In this document: piece by piece, positions 10,604-18,942 of the stretch
Numbering within the stretch: position 1 is the stretch's first letter
How the letters are laid out: every line of letters starts with the position of its first letter
NCBI RefSeq assembly: GCF_004339245.1
Contig: NZ_SMGG01000003.1
Location: 1,116,770 to 1,180,769 of the forward strand
Length of the DNA stretch: 64,000 nt
Direction: 5' to 3'
From: Seleniivibrio woodruffii
GTDB lineage: Bacteria > Chrysiogenota > Deferribacteres > Deferribacterales > Geovibrionaceae
Notes under the pieces: model-generated
Database searches by the model: none
What the model saw: only the letters and a program-made list of their open reading frames with translations
What the model was told of the DNA's origin: nothing
Position numbers and translations under genes: made by a program

Positions 10604-12967
10604 CTAGATAAAATCATCGGGAATATATATTTCGCATCTGTTTCTGCCGTTTCTTTTGGCGGTTTCAAGTGCGTTTTCGGCATTTTTCAGAAGCACTATC
10701 TCGTTCGTGCCCTGCTCTGGGAATATGGATATGCCTATGCTCACCGTGAGCGAAAGGTCATACCCTTCAACGTAGAACGGCTCTTCAAACATTTTTCTTA
10801 TGTTATCTGCTCTTTCCAGTGCATTTGCTTCGCAGGAAACCCTTGCCAGAAGCACAGCGAACTCGTCGCCGCCGATACGGCTCACATCGGCCTCTCTGGC
10901 TTCTTTCAGCCTTTCGGCCGTCTTTTTGAGAACAAGATCGCCTGCGGAGAAACCGAATGTCTCGTTTATGTTCTTAAATCCGTCCAGGCCGACAACCAGC
11001 AGACCGCCGGAGCCGTTGACCAGTTTTGCCGCCTCTATCTCATTTTCAAGCCGGGTCGTGAAAAATTCTCTGCGTGGCAGTCCGGTAACGGAGTCATATT
11101 TTTTCATTTCCGCAATGCTCGATTCGAAATGCTTGCGCTGGGTTATGTCACGGGTTACCCCGAGCATCCCCACAAATTCGTTCTTTTCGTTATACATTCC
11201 GGTGACTGTGGTCTCTGTCCAGACAGTGGTTCCGTCCTTGCAGGGCTGTTCGAGATCAGCTCTGAAATCCGGATACGGGAGCCCTTTTTCAACGGCCTCT
11301 CTGGCCATTTTAAGCCCCTCCTGAACTATCACCAGCGAGTCATGTGTCAGAAGTTTTTCCATGGGCTGCTGCATCACCTCTTCGGGTGAGTAGCCTCTGA
11401 GTTTCTGAACTGACGGGCTGACATAGGTCATGCGCCCGTTTATGTCCATCGTCCAGATAACGTCAAGGCTGTTGTCCGCCAGAAGTCTGTGCCGTTCCTC
11501 GCTCAGTTTCAGCGCATCCCGCATCTGCCTGTTCTCTGTGATGTCGATGGCAGTGCCGACGACGCACATTTCACCCCTGTGGGACACGGCTCGGCCGGAA
11601 TGGTCTATTCATCTGGTCTCGCCGTTCTTCTTGCGTATCTTCATCTCATATCTGTCGGGGACGTATTCGCCGTGCTCCCTTTTGCGTGTACGCTCTTTAG
11701 CTATTTCACGAAAATCAGGATGGATGAATTCGAACTCCTCCATCTCAAGCAGTTCGTCCTTCTGATATCCGGTTATTTCGGCTATGGCCGAGTTTCCGTG
11801 GATTATCTTCGATCCTTTGAGCATGTATATTGCCGCTGTGGAGTTTTCCAGCAGACTTTTGTTCAGCTGCTCAGTTTCATTCAGCTTTGCAATTATCTCC
11901 TGTTCTCTGGCTATTCTCCATTTCATCCGGCGGAAAATGAATATCAGGTATATGCTTATGGTTAAAACCAGAACTGCCGCCGCAGGAAAACCGACCGTTC
12001 TGAACCAGACCGTCTTCTCCTTCGGTTTTTCGTCATAGAGGAAACCGTCGAGGCTGAAATCGGGTTTCAGCATTCCGAGGCTCTGGTAAATTTCGACGAT
12101 ATGCTGCCAGCGTCCGATATTCATATAGCCTATCTCAACCAGCTCCGGCTTAAGCATGTCATCCATTGCCAGTGCCTCGTGGAGATAGAAATCCTTGGGG
12201 TGCTTTGAGGAATATCTGGAAAAAATTATATCCGCCACTTCGTCCTTATGGGTCATGGCATAGTGCCAGCCTTTCAGGGATGCACTGCGGAAGGCGGCCA
12301 CCGCCTCCGGATTGTTCTTTATCATGTATTCGGAGGTAAACAGGTTGTCACCGTAAAAATCTATGCCGGATGCTCTGGGGTCGAGAACCTGATAGGGTAT
12401 GTTCTCCTTTTCCAGATAGAAGGTTTCGTTGGTAACATAGGCGGAGATGGCATCAACCCGCCCCTCTGTGAGGTCGCGGATGTCGAAGCTGTGAGGGATG
12501 AAACGGATGTCCTTGGGGGAGATGCGCTCTCTCTGGAGATAGGCAATAAGCTCTTCCGACTGCTTTTCAAACATGATCCGCTTTCCCACGAGATCGTGGA
12601 TGGTTTTGACCTTTTTTTCATCGGTGAGGGCAAGTATTACAAGGGGGGAGTGCTGAAAAATAACTGCAAGAACAGTTACCGGCTGGTCTGCCTGCCTTGC
12701 CAGAAGCAGGCTGTTGGTTCCCGTTCCGAACTGCGCCCTGCCGCTTAAAACCTCGCTTATAACATCGGATTCCGGCTGTGCTTCCTTGATGGTGACATCA
12801 AGCCCTGCCTGGTCGTAGAACCCCTTCTCTTTTGCCGCATAATACCCTGCGAACTGAAACGCATGGGTCCACTTGAGCTGAAGTGTTATCTTCTGCTTTT
12901 CAGCGGCCTGCGCAGTCAGGTGGAAACATATAAATATCAGCATCAGGCAGATTATATGTTTTTTCAA
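10604..12967 (-). pseudogene. NMT1/THI5-like sensor-PAS-PAS-GGDEF protein, interrupted by in-frame TGA
   Basis: One reading frame of about 787 codons interrupted by a single TGA at 11609-11611. The first part (TTG start at 12967, GGAG upstream) has a signal peptide, a periplasmic NMT1/THI5-type binding domain (LQLKWTHAFQFAGYYAAKEKGFY), a membrane helix near residue 325, and a PAS domain ending KKNGETR. After the TGA the same frame continues as IDHSGRAVSHRGE, a second PAS with PAC, and a diguanylate cyclase domain with intact RIGGDEF. The PAC pattern normally has Trp where the TGA stands, so TGG to TGA is the simplest cause. The fragment from the GTG at 11587 could still be made. Confidence 0.85.
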
Positions 12968-13023
12968 GCGGCATCTCCAATGGGGGTATAATACTTTATA
13001 ATGAATTGTATCAGAAAATATTA

Positions 13024-14040
13024 TTATATTTCAAAAAATTTCTTCATGTCCAAAGAGATTTTTTCACCCGCCCTGAGCATTGTGCGAAGCCGCATCAGTT
13101 TTGCGTCCACCTCCTGAAGCACCTTAAGCCCTTTCAGCTCCTCCTCGTCCGTTTCTATTATCCGTTTTACACCGCCATTGTGTATCGCAAGCCTTCTGTT
13201 GCCCATCAGAGCCAGAATGGGGTCGTGGGTTGACATCAGCACTATTTTTTCTTCTTTGACCAGCAGTTCGAGGGCTTTTTTTCTGTCCACCCCTGCGTTT
13301 TCTATTTCGTCTATCAGAACAATCGGTGATGAGCTGAGCATTGCCGTATCGGCTATCATCAGCGCACGGGACTGGCCGCCGGAAAGTTGTGTCAGGGCGG
13401 TTTCGGGAGAGAAGGTCTCGCCCGCAAGCTCGTTCGCACAGGCTATGACAGCCGTTACCGTGGATTCGATATCAGGTATCATCCTGCTTGCGGCGTGCAT
13501 TGCTATGAAATCGCCCACGCTCATGTCCACAACAAAGTTCATGTTCTGGGAGAGCTGGGCGACCAGCTTATTCTCCAGCTTGAACCTGTCCTCACCGTCC
13601 AGAATCTTTCCGTTAACAAGCACAGTTCGTTCCGTCGGGGTGTCCTTCTGTGCGAAACATTCGATATCCGCCAGCAGACGGCTTTTCCCTGAGCCTGTGG
13701 TGCCTACTATGCAGACTATGTCGCCGGGTTTCAGCGTCAGCTCAAAGTTTTCCGGTTCGCCGGATTTGTCACGGCCGCCCAAAATAGTGACCGAGTGTAC
13801 GGAGCGTTCGGCGGTGCTTCTCAGCATTGCCGCCTGTTTCAGAAACTCTATGAAATGGGACGATATCTGTTCTCTGGAAAACCCCTTGTCTTCGAGGTCT
13901 TCGGGGTTCAGAGCGTCTATAACCTCTCTGGGTGTCATCTCTGTATCCGTCACCGTTACCCCCACCGAGCGGAAATAGTCCATAGCATAGGGGTGTTCCT
14001 CCGCAATGACTGCGAAGGGTGTGTTCATAAGCTCTGTCAT
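13024..14040 (-). CDS. Soluble ABC-type ATPase with DUF1858-like N-terminus
   Basis: 338 residues. The first 65 or so (EEHPYAMDYFRSVGV..) resemble the DUF1858/ScdA-N fold, which the third gene of this cassette also carries. A full ABC ATPase domain follows: Walker A GTTGSGKS near 112-119, signature LSGGQ near 217-221, Walker B PIVLIDEIEN near 240, D-loop AGVD, and H-loop STHDP. There are no membrane helices and no permease gene nearby, so ordinary transport is doubtful. It overlaps the GTPase gene by 4 bases (ATGA), hence translational coupling. The role is unknown; energy-dependent assembly or cofactor delivery is a guess from the company it keeps. Confidence 0.8.
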   Translation of the reverse strand: MTELMNTPFAVIAEEHPYAMDYFRSVGVTVTDTEMTPREVIDALNPEDLEDKGFSREQISSHFIEFLKQAAMLRSTAERSVHSVTILGGRDKSGEPENFELTLKPGDIVCIVGTTGSGKSRLLADIECFAQKDTPTERTVLVNGKILDGEDRFKLENKLVAQLSQNMNFVVDMSVGDFIAMHAASRMIPDIESTVTAVIACANELAGETFSPETALTQLSGGQSRALMIADTAMLSSSPIVLIDEIENAGVDRKKALELLVKEEKIVLMSTHDPILALMGNRRLAIHNGGVKRIIETDEEELKGLKVLQEVDAKLMRLRTMLRAGEKISLDMKKFFEI

Positions 14041-14741
14041 ACTGCGGCCTCTTCCTCTTTGAATATCATCTTTTTAACGTTGCCCTTCTGGTGGTCCTTT
14101 CCGATGGTCATTTCGCCAACGCAATAGGGGCAGATGGCCGCCGGAACGGAGAACCGCAGTTTCGCACCCTCAAGGGTTTCCACGTCCTTGGCTTTTGTGA
14201 AGGCATGGGAAAGGTCATATGCGCCCTGTCCGGTGATGCCGTTGACGAATATAACTGAAGCCTTCGGGTTTGCCTGACGTACCCTGAACGAAAATACCTC
14301 CCGTTCGGCCTGAGAGACGATGTCCCCTTTGGTGACCGCAACGGTGTCGGCATAGCGGAGCATGGGGCCTATCTTTTTCGGGGTTTCAGCCCCCGCCAGA
14401 CAGTCTATGACGCATACCGCAGGTATCTCCTTTATGTGTGGGCTGCACCTGTTGCAGAGGCCTGCGCTCTCACTGATGAGCATGTCGAACCCCTTTTTCT
14501 TTGCCCACTGAAGGCAGTCATCGATGTTGCTGACGAAATAGTGGTCGGGGCAGAGGTTGCCCGAAAGCCCTGTCACAACTGAGATACCCGCCTTTGCATA
14601 ATGCAGGTGGTCGGATGTTGAGAGGCAGTCGAACTTCACCACCCCTATCTTTGCAAAAGTTTTTTTAAGATGAACCGCAGTTTTTATTATTACGGCCGTT
14701 TTTCCCGCAGACGGCGGGCCGGCCACTGTTACCAGTTTCAT
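14037..14741 (-). CDS. HypB/UreG-like P-loop GTPase
   Basis: 234 residues. The P-loop GPPSAGKT is at 8-15, a VVKFDC switch region follows, then ISESAGLCNRC (Cys near 96 and 99) in the place where HypB/UreG have their metal-site region. VTKGD is an N/TKxD guanine motif. A C-terminal CPYC pair (about 204-207) could bind metal. This family comprises metallochaperone GTPases that load nickel or similar ions. The target is unknown: no hydrogenase, urease or CO dehydrogenase genes are in the window. It is the middle gene of the three-gene cassette and is coupled to the ABC ATPase. Confidence 0.78.
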   Translation of the reverse strand: MKLVTVAGPPSAGKTAVIIKTAVHLKKTFAKIGVVKFDCLSTSDHLHYAKAGISVVTGLSGNLCPDHYFVSNIDDCLQWAKKKGFDMLISESAGLCNRCSPHIKEIPAVCVIDCLAGAETPKKIGPMLRYADTVAVTKGDIVSQAEREVFSFRVRQANPKASVIFVNGITGQGAYDLSHAFTKAKDVETLEGAKLRFSVPAAICPYCVGEMTIGKDHQKGNVKKMIFKEEEAAV

Positions 14742-14771
14742 TTGTTTTCCTCATATTAGCCAATTATCTCA

Positions 14772-14866
14772 ATGCAGACTTGGAAGGTTGCTTCGCTTTG
14801 CTCGCAAAGACGTCTCTGCGAGGAAGCCTTAAGGCTGACGCGGCAGTCTTCCATATTGAGCAGTGT
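14772..14866. repeat. Dispersed intergenic repeat, family A (copy 1)
   Basis: Palindromic unit with GGTTGCTTCGCTTTGCTCGC and CGTCTCTGCGAGGAAG arms and a GCGGCAGTCTTCC end. Similar units lie at 19620-19715 and 23147-23238, with a degenerate one at 35622-35650. It fills the gap between the cassette's GTPase and substrate-binding-like genes. Confidence 0.7.
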
Positions 14867-14869
14867 CAA

Positions 14870-16135
14870 TTACCCCTTCACCATCATCCTTTTAAATCCC
14901 TTTTTCGATGGGCTGGGTTTCAGCAGGTTCACCGATCCGCATTTCCTGCGGTATTTCGCCAGTCTGGCGTTCAGCTCTTCCGCAAGCACCTTCATGTCGT
15001 TTTCACGGACAAAGTCCCATCCGAACCATTTCAGCCCTGTGCCTTCCGGCAGGATGTTCGGTATTTCAGGGCAAAGCGGCGGGAATTTAGAACCTGCGGA
15101 GATGGCTCCCATCTCGGCTCCGGTCATAAAATCCGTAACGGGTTTCATGCGCTCAGCCTTGTCCGCTTTCACCATCATATACATGGGGCTGATCATGGCT
15201 CCGTCCTCCGGAAAGATGATTGATATGTGGTCTGTGTTTGGGCATGTGTCGGCAAAGAACCACGCCAGAACGTATATCGCCGCTCCGTCTGCCATGCTGC
15301 TTCCGGCGGCTTTTGCCATCTGCGATGCGTGCCATGTGGCCTTTATGTTGGGCGCAAGGTTTTTCAGTGCCTCCTCGCCCCCGTCTTTGTATATGTGCAT
15401 CAGGAAAACTTCGTTTATCTCGTCGTCACTTCCGCTGATTATCACGTTGTCTTTGTATATGGGGTTTGCGATGTCCAGCCACGTTTTCGGCACGGGCAGA
15501 TCGCCCAGCTTCTTATGGTCGACAAGGATGACATAGGCTGACACCGAATAGATGGTGTATTGTTTCAGCGGGTCTTCAAGCTCTTTGAAAACGTCGTGCA
15601 GAGGCGGACGCTCAACGGCAATGAACTTTCCGTTGTCCAGAAACCGCTCCCTGAACTCTTTCCGCCAGAAGTTGCCGAAGCCTATTGAGGCTATGGCGTC
15701 AGGCAGTTCGTCAATGTTCTCAGTGTCCCAGATATATTCGTATGGGTCGGGGCCTCCGCAGCCCATAGGCACGAAACTGACGAGCTTTTCGCCTGTTCTG
15801 TCGTAATGTCCGTGGAGTTTCTTTTCGAACGCTTCTTTGTAAAGGTGTTTGAACGGACAGACGACGTAGCCCAGAAAATCCGTGCGGACAACGGGCGTTT
15901 CGTCCGTATAAAGGATTTTTACCTCGGACGAGGCTTCTGCGGTATCGTTTAACAGCTTCAGGAATATTTCGGGGTTGATATTGCGAAGCGACATAAATGA
16001 TTCCACAGTGAGAGCGGTCAGAAACAGGTGGTTTGTCTGCTCAAGTGGCAGTCCGTTGGATGCGAAAACGGCTCTGGTGTCCGGATAGGCGGAGATGATC
16101 TCGGAAAGGGTCATTTCCCGTGTGACAAGGGGCAT
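14870..16135 (-). CDS. Cytoplasmic substrate-binding-like protein with DUF1858-like N-terminus
   Basis: 421 residues, first gene of the minus-strand cassette (CGGAGG ribosome site). Residues 1-65 (MTLSEIISAYPDTRAVFASNGL) fit the DUF1858/ScdA-N pattern. The remainder resembles extracellular solute-binding proteins of the iron/AfuA type: FWRKEFRERFLDNGKF, LVDHKKLGDLPVPKTW, and DGAAIYVLAWFF. There is no signal peptide or lipobox, so it should stay in the cytoplasm, contrary to the family norm. VVCPFKHLY, MGCGGPDP and TCPNTD supply cysteines that might bind a metal. A role in handling a metal or small anion for the GTPase is inference. TTGCCA-17-TATTAA upstream is a possible promoter. Confidence 0.75.
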   Translation of the reverse strand: MPLVTREMTLSEIISAYPDTRAVFASNGLPLEQTNHLFLTALTVESFMSLRNINPEIFLKLLNDTAEASSEVKILYTDETPVVRTDFLGYVVCPFKHLYKEAFEKKLHGHYDRTGEKLVSFVPMGCGGPDPYEYIWDTENIDELPDAIASIGFGNFWRKEFRERFLDNGKFIAVERPPLHDVFKELEDPLKQYTIYSVSAYVILVDHKKLGDLPVPKTWLDIANPIYKDNVIISGSDDEINEVFLMHIYKDGGEEALKNLAPNIKATWHASQMAKAAGSSMADGAAIYVLAWFFADTCPNTDHISIIFPEDGAMISPMYMMVKADKAERMKPVTDFMTGAEMGAISAGSKFPPLCPEIPNILPEGTGLKWFGWDFVRENDMKVLAEELNARLAKYRRKCGSVNLLKPSPSKKGFKRMMVKG

Positions 16136-16335
16136 AATATTCCTCCGTGAGCCCGCAAAATGCGGACGCAGTCTGATGGTATATCCTTCCCCACAAAAGA
16201 TATCCTTTAATATAGCCTAAAAGCCCGATTGGCAAACAGTTTTTTCAGAGTTAAAATATAACCGATATCTGACAAATTACGGAAAGTTTTATGTTACTCG
16301 TGTTATAGATTAAACGAAAATAACGAGGTGACGAC

Positions 16336-16443
16336 ATGAGTGTTATTTTTTTAATAGCCGCCGCCGCTGTCATTGTTTTCAGAACCGCAAAAACAGCCGA
16401 AAGGCTTTTCGATGAGATAGCCGACACGGTTAAAGTTATCTAA
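16336..16443 (+). CDS. 35-residue predicted single-pass membrane protein
   Basis: Short open frame with a good ribosome site (GAGGTGAC, 4 bases before ATG). The product begins MSVIFLIAAAAVIVFRTA, a likely membrane helix, followed by an amphipathic acidic tail (AERLFDEIADTVKVI). It lies between the divergent cassette and the B12 riboswitch; its end is 9 bases from the riboswitch promoter. Function unknown; no family recognised. Confidence 0.5.
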   Translation: MSVIFLIAAAAVIVFRTAKTAERLFDEIADTVKVI

Positions 16444-16451
16444 AAGTTCCG

Positions 16452-16480
16452 TTGACTTTTTCAGCCCCATTATGCAGAAT
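16452..16480 (+). promoter_or_regulatory. Candidate promoter of the nrdD riboswitch transcript
   Basis: TTGACT at 16452-16457, a 17-base spacer, then CAGAAT at 16475-16480. It lies just upstream of the cobalamin aptamer. The -10 is a weak match. Confidence 0.45.
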
Positions 16481-16483
16481 AGC

Positions 16484-16630
16484 CTATCGGGAATCAGGGA
16501 AGTCCGGTTAAACTCCGGCACTGCCCCCGCAACTGTAATCCGGACGAAATCTCCAATGAAGTCACTGCCTTAAAGCGGGAAGACGGAGAGAGTAGGTTGA
16601 TGGAGAGTCAGGATACCTGCCCCGAAGTAA
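16484..16630 (+). promoter_or_regulatory. Cobalamin (AdoCbl) riboswitch aptamer
   Basis: It has the conserved core GTCCGGTTAAACTCCGGCAC followed by TGCCCCCGCAACTGTAA, and the downstream B12-box element GTCAGGATACCTGCC. A closing helix TCGGG/CCCGA joins 16487-16491 with 16621-16625. The gene controlled is the anaerobic, B12-independent ribonucleotide reductase. Binding of cobalamin should lower its expression; B12 riboswitches ahead of B12-independent reductases are known in other bacteria. Confidence 0.95.
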
Positions 16631-16700
16631 CCAGCGGAGGGATGGATGATCTTGCGTCATTCCATTAATTTCAATCATACTTTTCATAGTCTAATTGTCA

Positions 16701-16730
16701 TGTCCTCCAGTTGTGCCCAAAGGAGGAAAC
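16701..16730 (+). promoter_or_regulatory. Ribosome-site sequestering hairpin (riboswitch expression platform)
   Basis: TCCTCC (16703-16708) can pair with the Shine-Dalgarno GGAGGA (16722-16727), and CATG on each flank can extend the pairing. This would hide the nrdD ribosome site, so the switch probably acts on translation. No terminator with a T-tract is seen here. Confidence 0.6.
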
Positions 16731-18782
16731 ATGATAGAGAAGGTCAGCAAGCGTGACGGCCGCTTTGTTCCGTTCGATGCGGAGCGAATAGCCAACGCAA
16801 TCTACAAGGCCGCAAAGGCGGTGGGCGGAACCGACAGAAACATAGCGTCGGCATTGTCCATCAAGGTTTGCAGACGCATAACCGACAAATACGGCCATTA
16901 CGGAGCTGTGTCCGTTGAAGAGATTCAGGACGAGGTTGAGAAGGTTCTCATCGAGTCCGGACACGCCAAAACCGCAAAAGCATACATCATCTACAGAAAA
17001 CAGAGATCGGAGATGCGTGACCTGAAGGAAGCGTTCGGCGGTCTGGAATCCATAGTGGAGGAGTATCTGGGCGGCAGCGACTGGCGGGTGAACGAAAACA
17101 GCAACACAACCTATGCCCTGCAAGGCCTGAACAACTATATCTCATCAAAGATAACCGCCAAATACTGGCTGAACAAAATATATCCCCAGAACGTTCAGGA
17201 AGCTCACGTCAACGGCGAATATCACATCCACGACCTTGGTCTTCTGGCTGTCTACTGCTGCGGGTGGGATCTGAAAGATCTTCTGACCCGTGGTTTCGGC
17301 GGCGTGACTGGAAAAGTTGAGAGCAGACCGCCCAAACATTTCCGCTCTGCTCTTGGTCAGATTGTAAACTTTTTTTACACTTTGCAAGGCGAGGCGGCGG
17401 GTGCACAGGCGTTCTCAAACTTCGACACCCTCCTTGCTCCCTTCATAGCCTATGACAAACTCTCCTATTCGGAAGTGAAACAGGCCATGCAGGAGTTCAT
17501 TTTCAACCTGAACGTGCCTACCCGTGTGGGCTTTCAGACGCCCTTCACCAACCTGACCATGGATCTGTACGTTCCCAAGGCGTTCCGTGACGAAGCAGTC
17601 GTTATCGGGGGCATGCCGCAGGAGCGCACCTACGGCGAATTTCAGGAGGAGATGTTCCTGTTCAACAAAGCCTTTATCGAGGTTATGCAGGAGGGGGACG
17701 CAAAGGGCAGGGTGTTTACCTTCCCCATCCCCACCTACAACGTTGACAAGAATTTCGACTGGAACCACCCCATAGTCACCGACCTGATGAAGATAACCGC
17801 TAAATACGGCACTCCCTATTTCGCAAACTTCGTCAACAGCGACATGAGCCCCGATGATGCACGCAGTATGTGCTGTCGTCTGAGACTGGACAACCGTGAG
17901 CTTCGCAAACGGGGCGGCGGTCTGTTCGGTGCGAACCCGCTGACAGGTTCTATAGGCGTTGTTACCATAAACCTGCCCAGACTGGGCTTTACTGCAGGAA
18001 ATGAGGCGGAATTTTTCGACAGGCTGTCAAAGCTGATGGAGTTGGCCAGAGAGGGGCTTCGAATCAAAAGAAAATCACTGGAAAAGCTCACCGCCAACGG
18101 GCTTTATCCCTACTCGAAACACTATCTGTCCGATATTTACGCACAGCACGGTCAGTACTGGAAAAACCATTTCAACACCATAGGCATAATCGGAATGAAC
18201 GAGTGCCTGCTGAACTTCCTCGGTGTGGACATAATGCACGAGCAGGGGCTTGAGTTCTCAGTCAAAGTGCTGAACTTCATGCGGGACAAACTGGCAGATT
18301 TCCAGAACGAAGACGACATGCTCTATAACCTTGAGGCAACGCCCGCCGAAGGAACATCATACCGCCTTGCCAAAAAGGATGTTTCCGACTTCGACGGTAT
18401 CGTGACTTCCGGTTCGGCGGAGAGACCCTACTACACCAACTCAACACAGATTCCGGTGGAACAGACCCGTGACCTGTTCAAGGCGATGTCACATCAGGAT
18501 AAACTGCAGCCGCTATACACCGGCGGAACAGTTTTCCATGTCTTCCTCGGCGAGGCTGTGGACAACCCCGAAACCGTGGCTAAACTGCTGGAGAACATCA
18601 CAAGCACCTATGCGATGCCCTATATCACAATAACCCCGACATTCTCAGTGTGCCCTGTCCATGGCTACATCAAAGGCGAACACAGGGAATGCCCCCTCTG
18701 CGAAGAGGACAAAAAACATGAGATAAACCGCCAGATCGAGCGGATAAAAGCGGAAATAGAACAGGAGGTATCTAATGGATAA
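16731..18782 (+). CDS. nrdD: Anaerobic (class III) ribonucleoside-triphosphate reductase, large subunit without glycyl-radical domain
   Basis: 683 residues reducing ribonucleoside triphosphates to deoxy forms without oxygen. An ATP-cone (residues 1-95, KRDGRFVPFDAERIANAI) is followed by the ten-stranded barrel with the MCCRLRLD active-site Cys pair at 381-382. A zinc-site region follows (CPVHGY at 641 and CPLC at 654-657). The chain ends about 25 residues later, exactly where the glycyl-radical domain should begin; that domain is encoded by the next gene. The ATG at 16731 is set by AGGAGG. The last 8 bases overlap the next start. Expression should be repressed by cobalamin. Confidence 0.93.
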   Translation: MIEKVSKRDGRFVPFDAERIANAIYKAAKAVGGTDRNIASALSIKVCRRITDKYGHYGAVSVEEIQDEVEKVLIESGHAKTAKAYIIYRKQRSEMRDLKEAFGGLESIVEEYLGGSDWRVNENSNTTYALQGLNNYISSKITAKYWLNKIYPQNVQEAHVNGEYHIHDLGLLAVYCCGWDLKDLLTRGFGGVTGKVESRPPKHFRSALGQIVNFFYTLQGEAAGAQAFSNFDTLLAPFIAYDKLSYSEVKQAMQEFIFNLNVPTRVGFQTPFTNLTMDLYVPKAFRDEAVVIGGMPQERTYGEFQEEMFLFNKAFIEVMQEGDAKGRVFTFPIPTYNVDKNFDWNHPIVTDLMKITAKYGTPYFANFVNSDMSPDDARSMCCRLRLDNRELRKRGGGLFGANPLTGSIGVVTINLPRLGFTAGNEAEFFDRLSKLMELAREGLRIKRKSLEKLTANGLYPYSKHYLSDIYAQHGQYWKNHFNTIGIIGMNECLLNFLGVDIMHEQGLEFSVKVLNFMRDKLADFQNEDDMLYNLEATPAEGTSYRLAKKDVSDFDGIVTSGSAERPYYTNSTQIPVEQTRDLFKAMSHQDKLQPLYTGGTVFHVFLGEAVDNPETVAKLLENITSTYAMPYITITPTFSVCPVHGYIKGEHRECPLCEEDKKHEINRQIERIKAEIEQEVSNG

Positions 18783-18942
18783 AAAAGAAAAACTTCAGGA
18801 ACTGCAAGCGGAACTGGAAAATGTCAAAGGAACTCCCTGTGATGTTTACAGCCGTGTGGTGGGCTACCACAGCCCCGTTAAACAATGGAACGAAGGCAAA
18901 AAGGAAGAATTTGAACACAGAGAGACCTTTCAGGTTAAGTAA
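18775..18942 (+). CDS. Separate glycyl-radical subunit of the class III reductase (NRDD C-terminal domain)
   Basis: 55 residues, missed by length filters. After a short coiled segment it carries PCDVYSRVVGYHSPVKQWNE, the glycyl-radical signature of NrdD, with the radical Gly at position 30. It has its own ribosome site (AGGAGG, 7 bases before ATG) inside the end of nrdD and a start that overlaps it in another frame, so this is an organised gene split, not a random frameshift. Its stop shares a base with the activase start (TAATG). By analogy with the YfiD/GrcA radical subunit of pyruvate formate-lyase, it should dock on the large chain. Confidence 0.88.
   Translation: MDKKEKLQELQAELENVKGTPCDVYSRVVGYHSPVKQWNEGKKEEFEHRETFQVK

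Noticed and set aside
11588-11611. Selenocysteine reading of the TGA in the PAS-GGDEF gene
   Set aside because: The aligned residue should be Trp, not Cys or Sec, and no convincing bacterial SECIS hairpin follows the TGA.
16136-16335. Riboswitch in the leader of the substrate-binding-like gene
   Set aside because: Only a short GC hairpin is visible; no known aptamer core was recognised.
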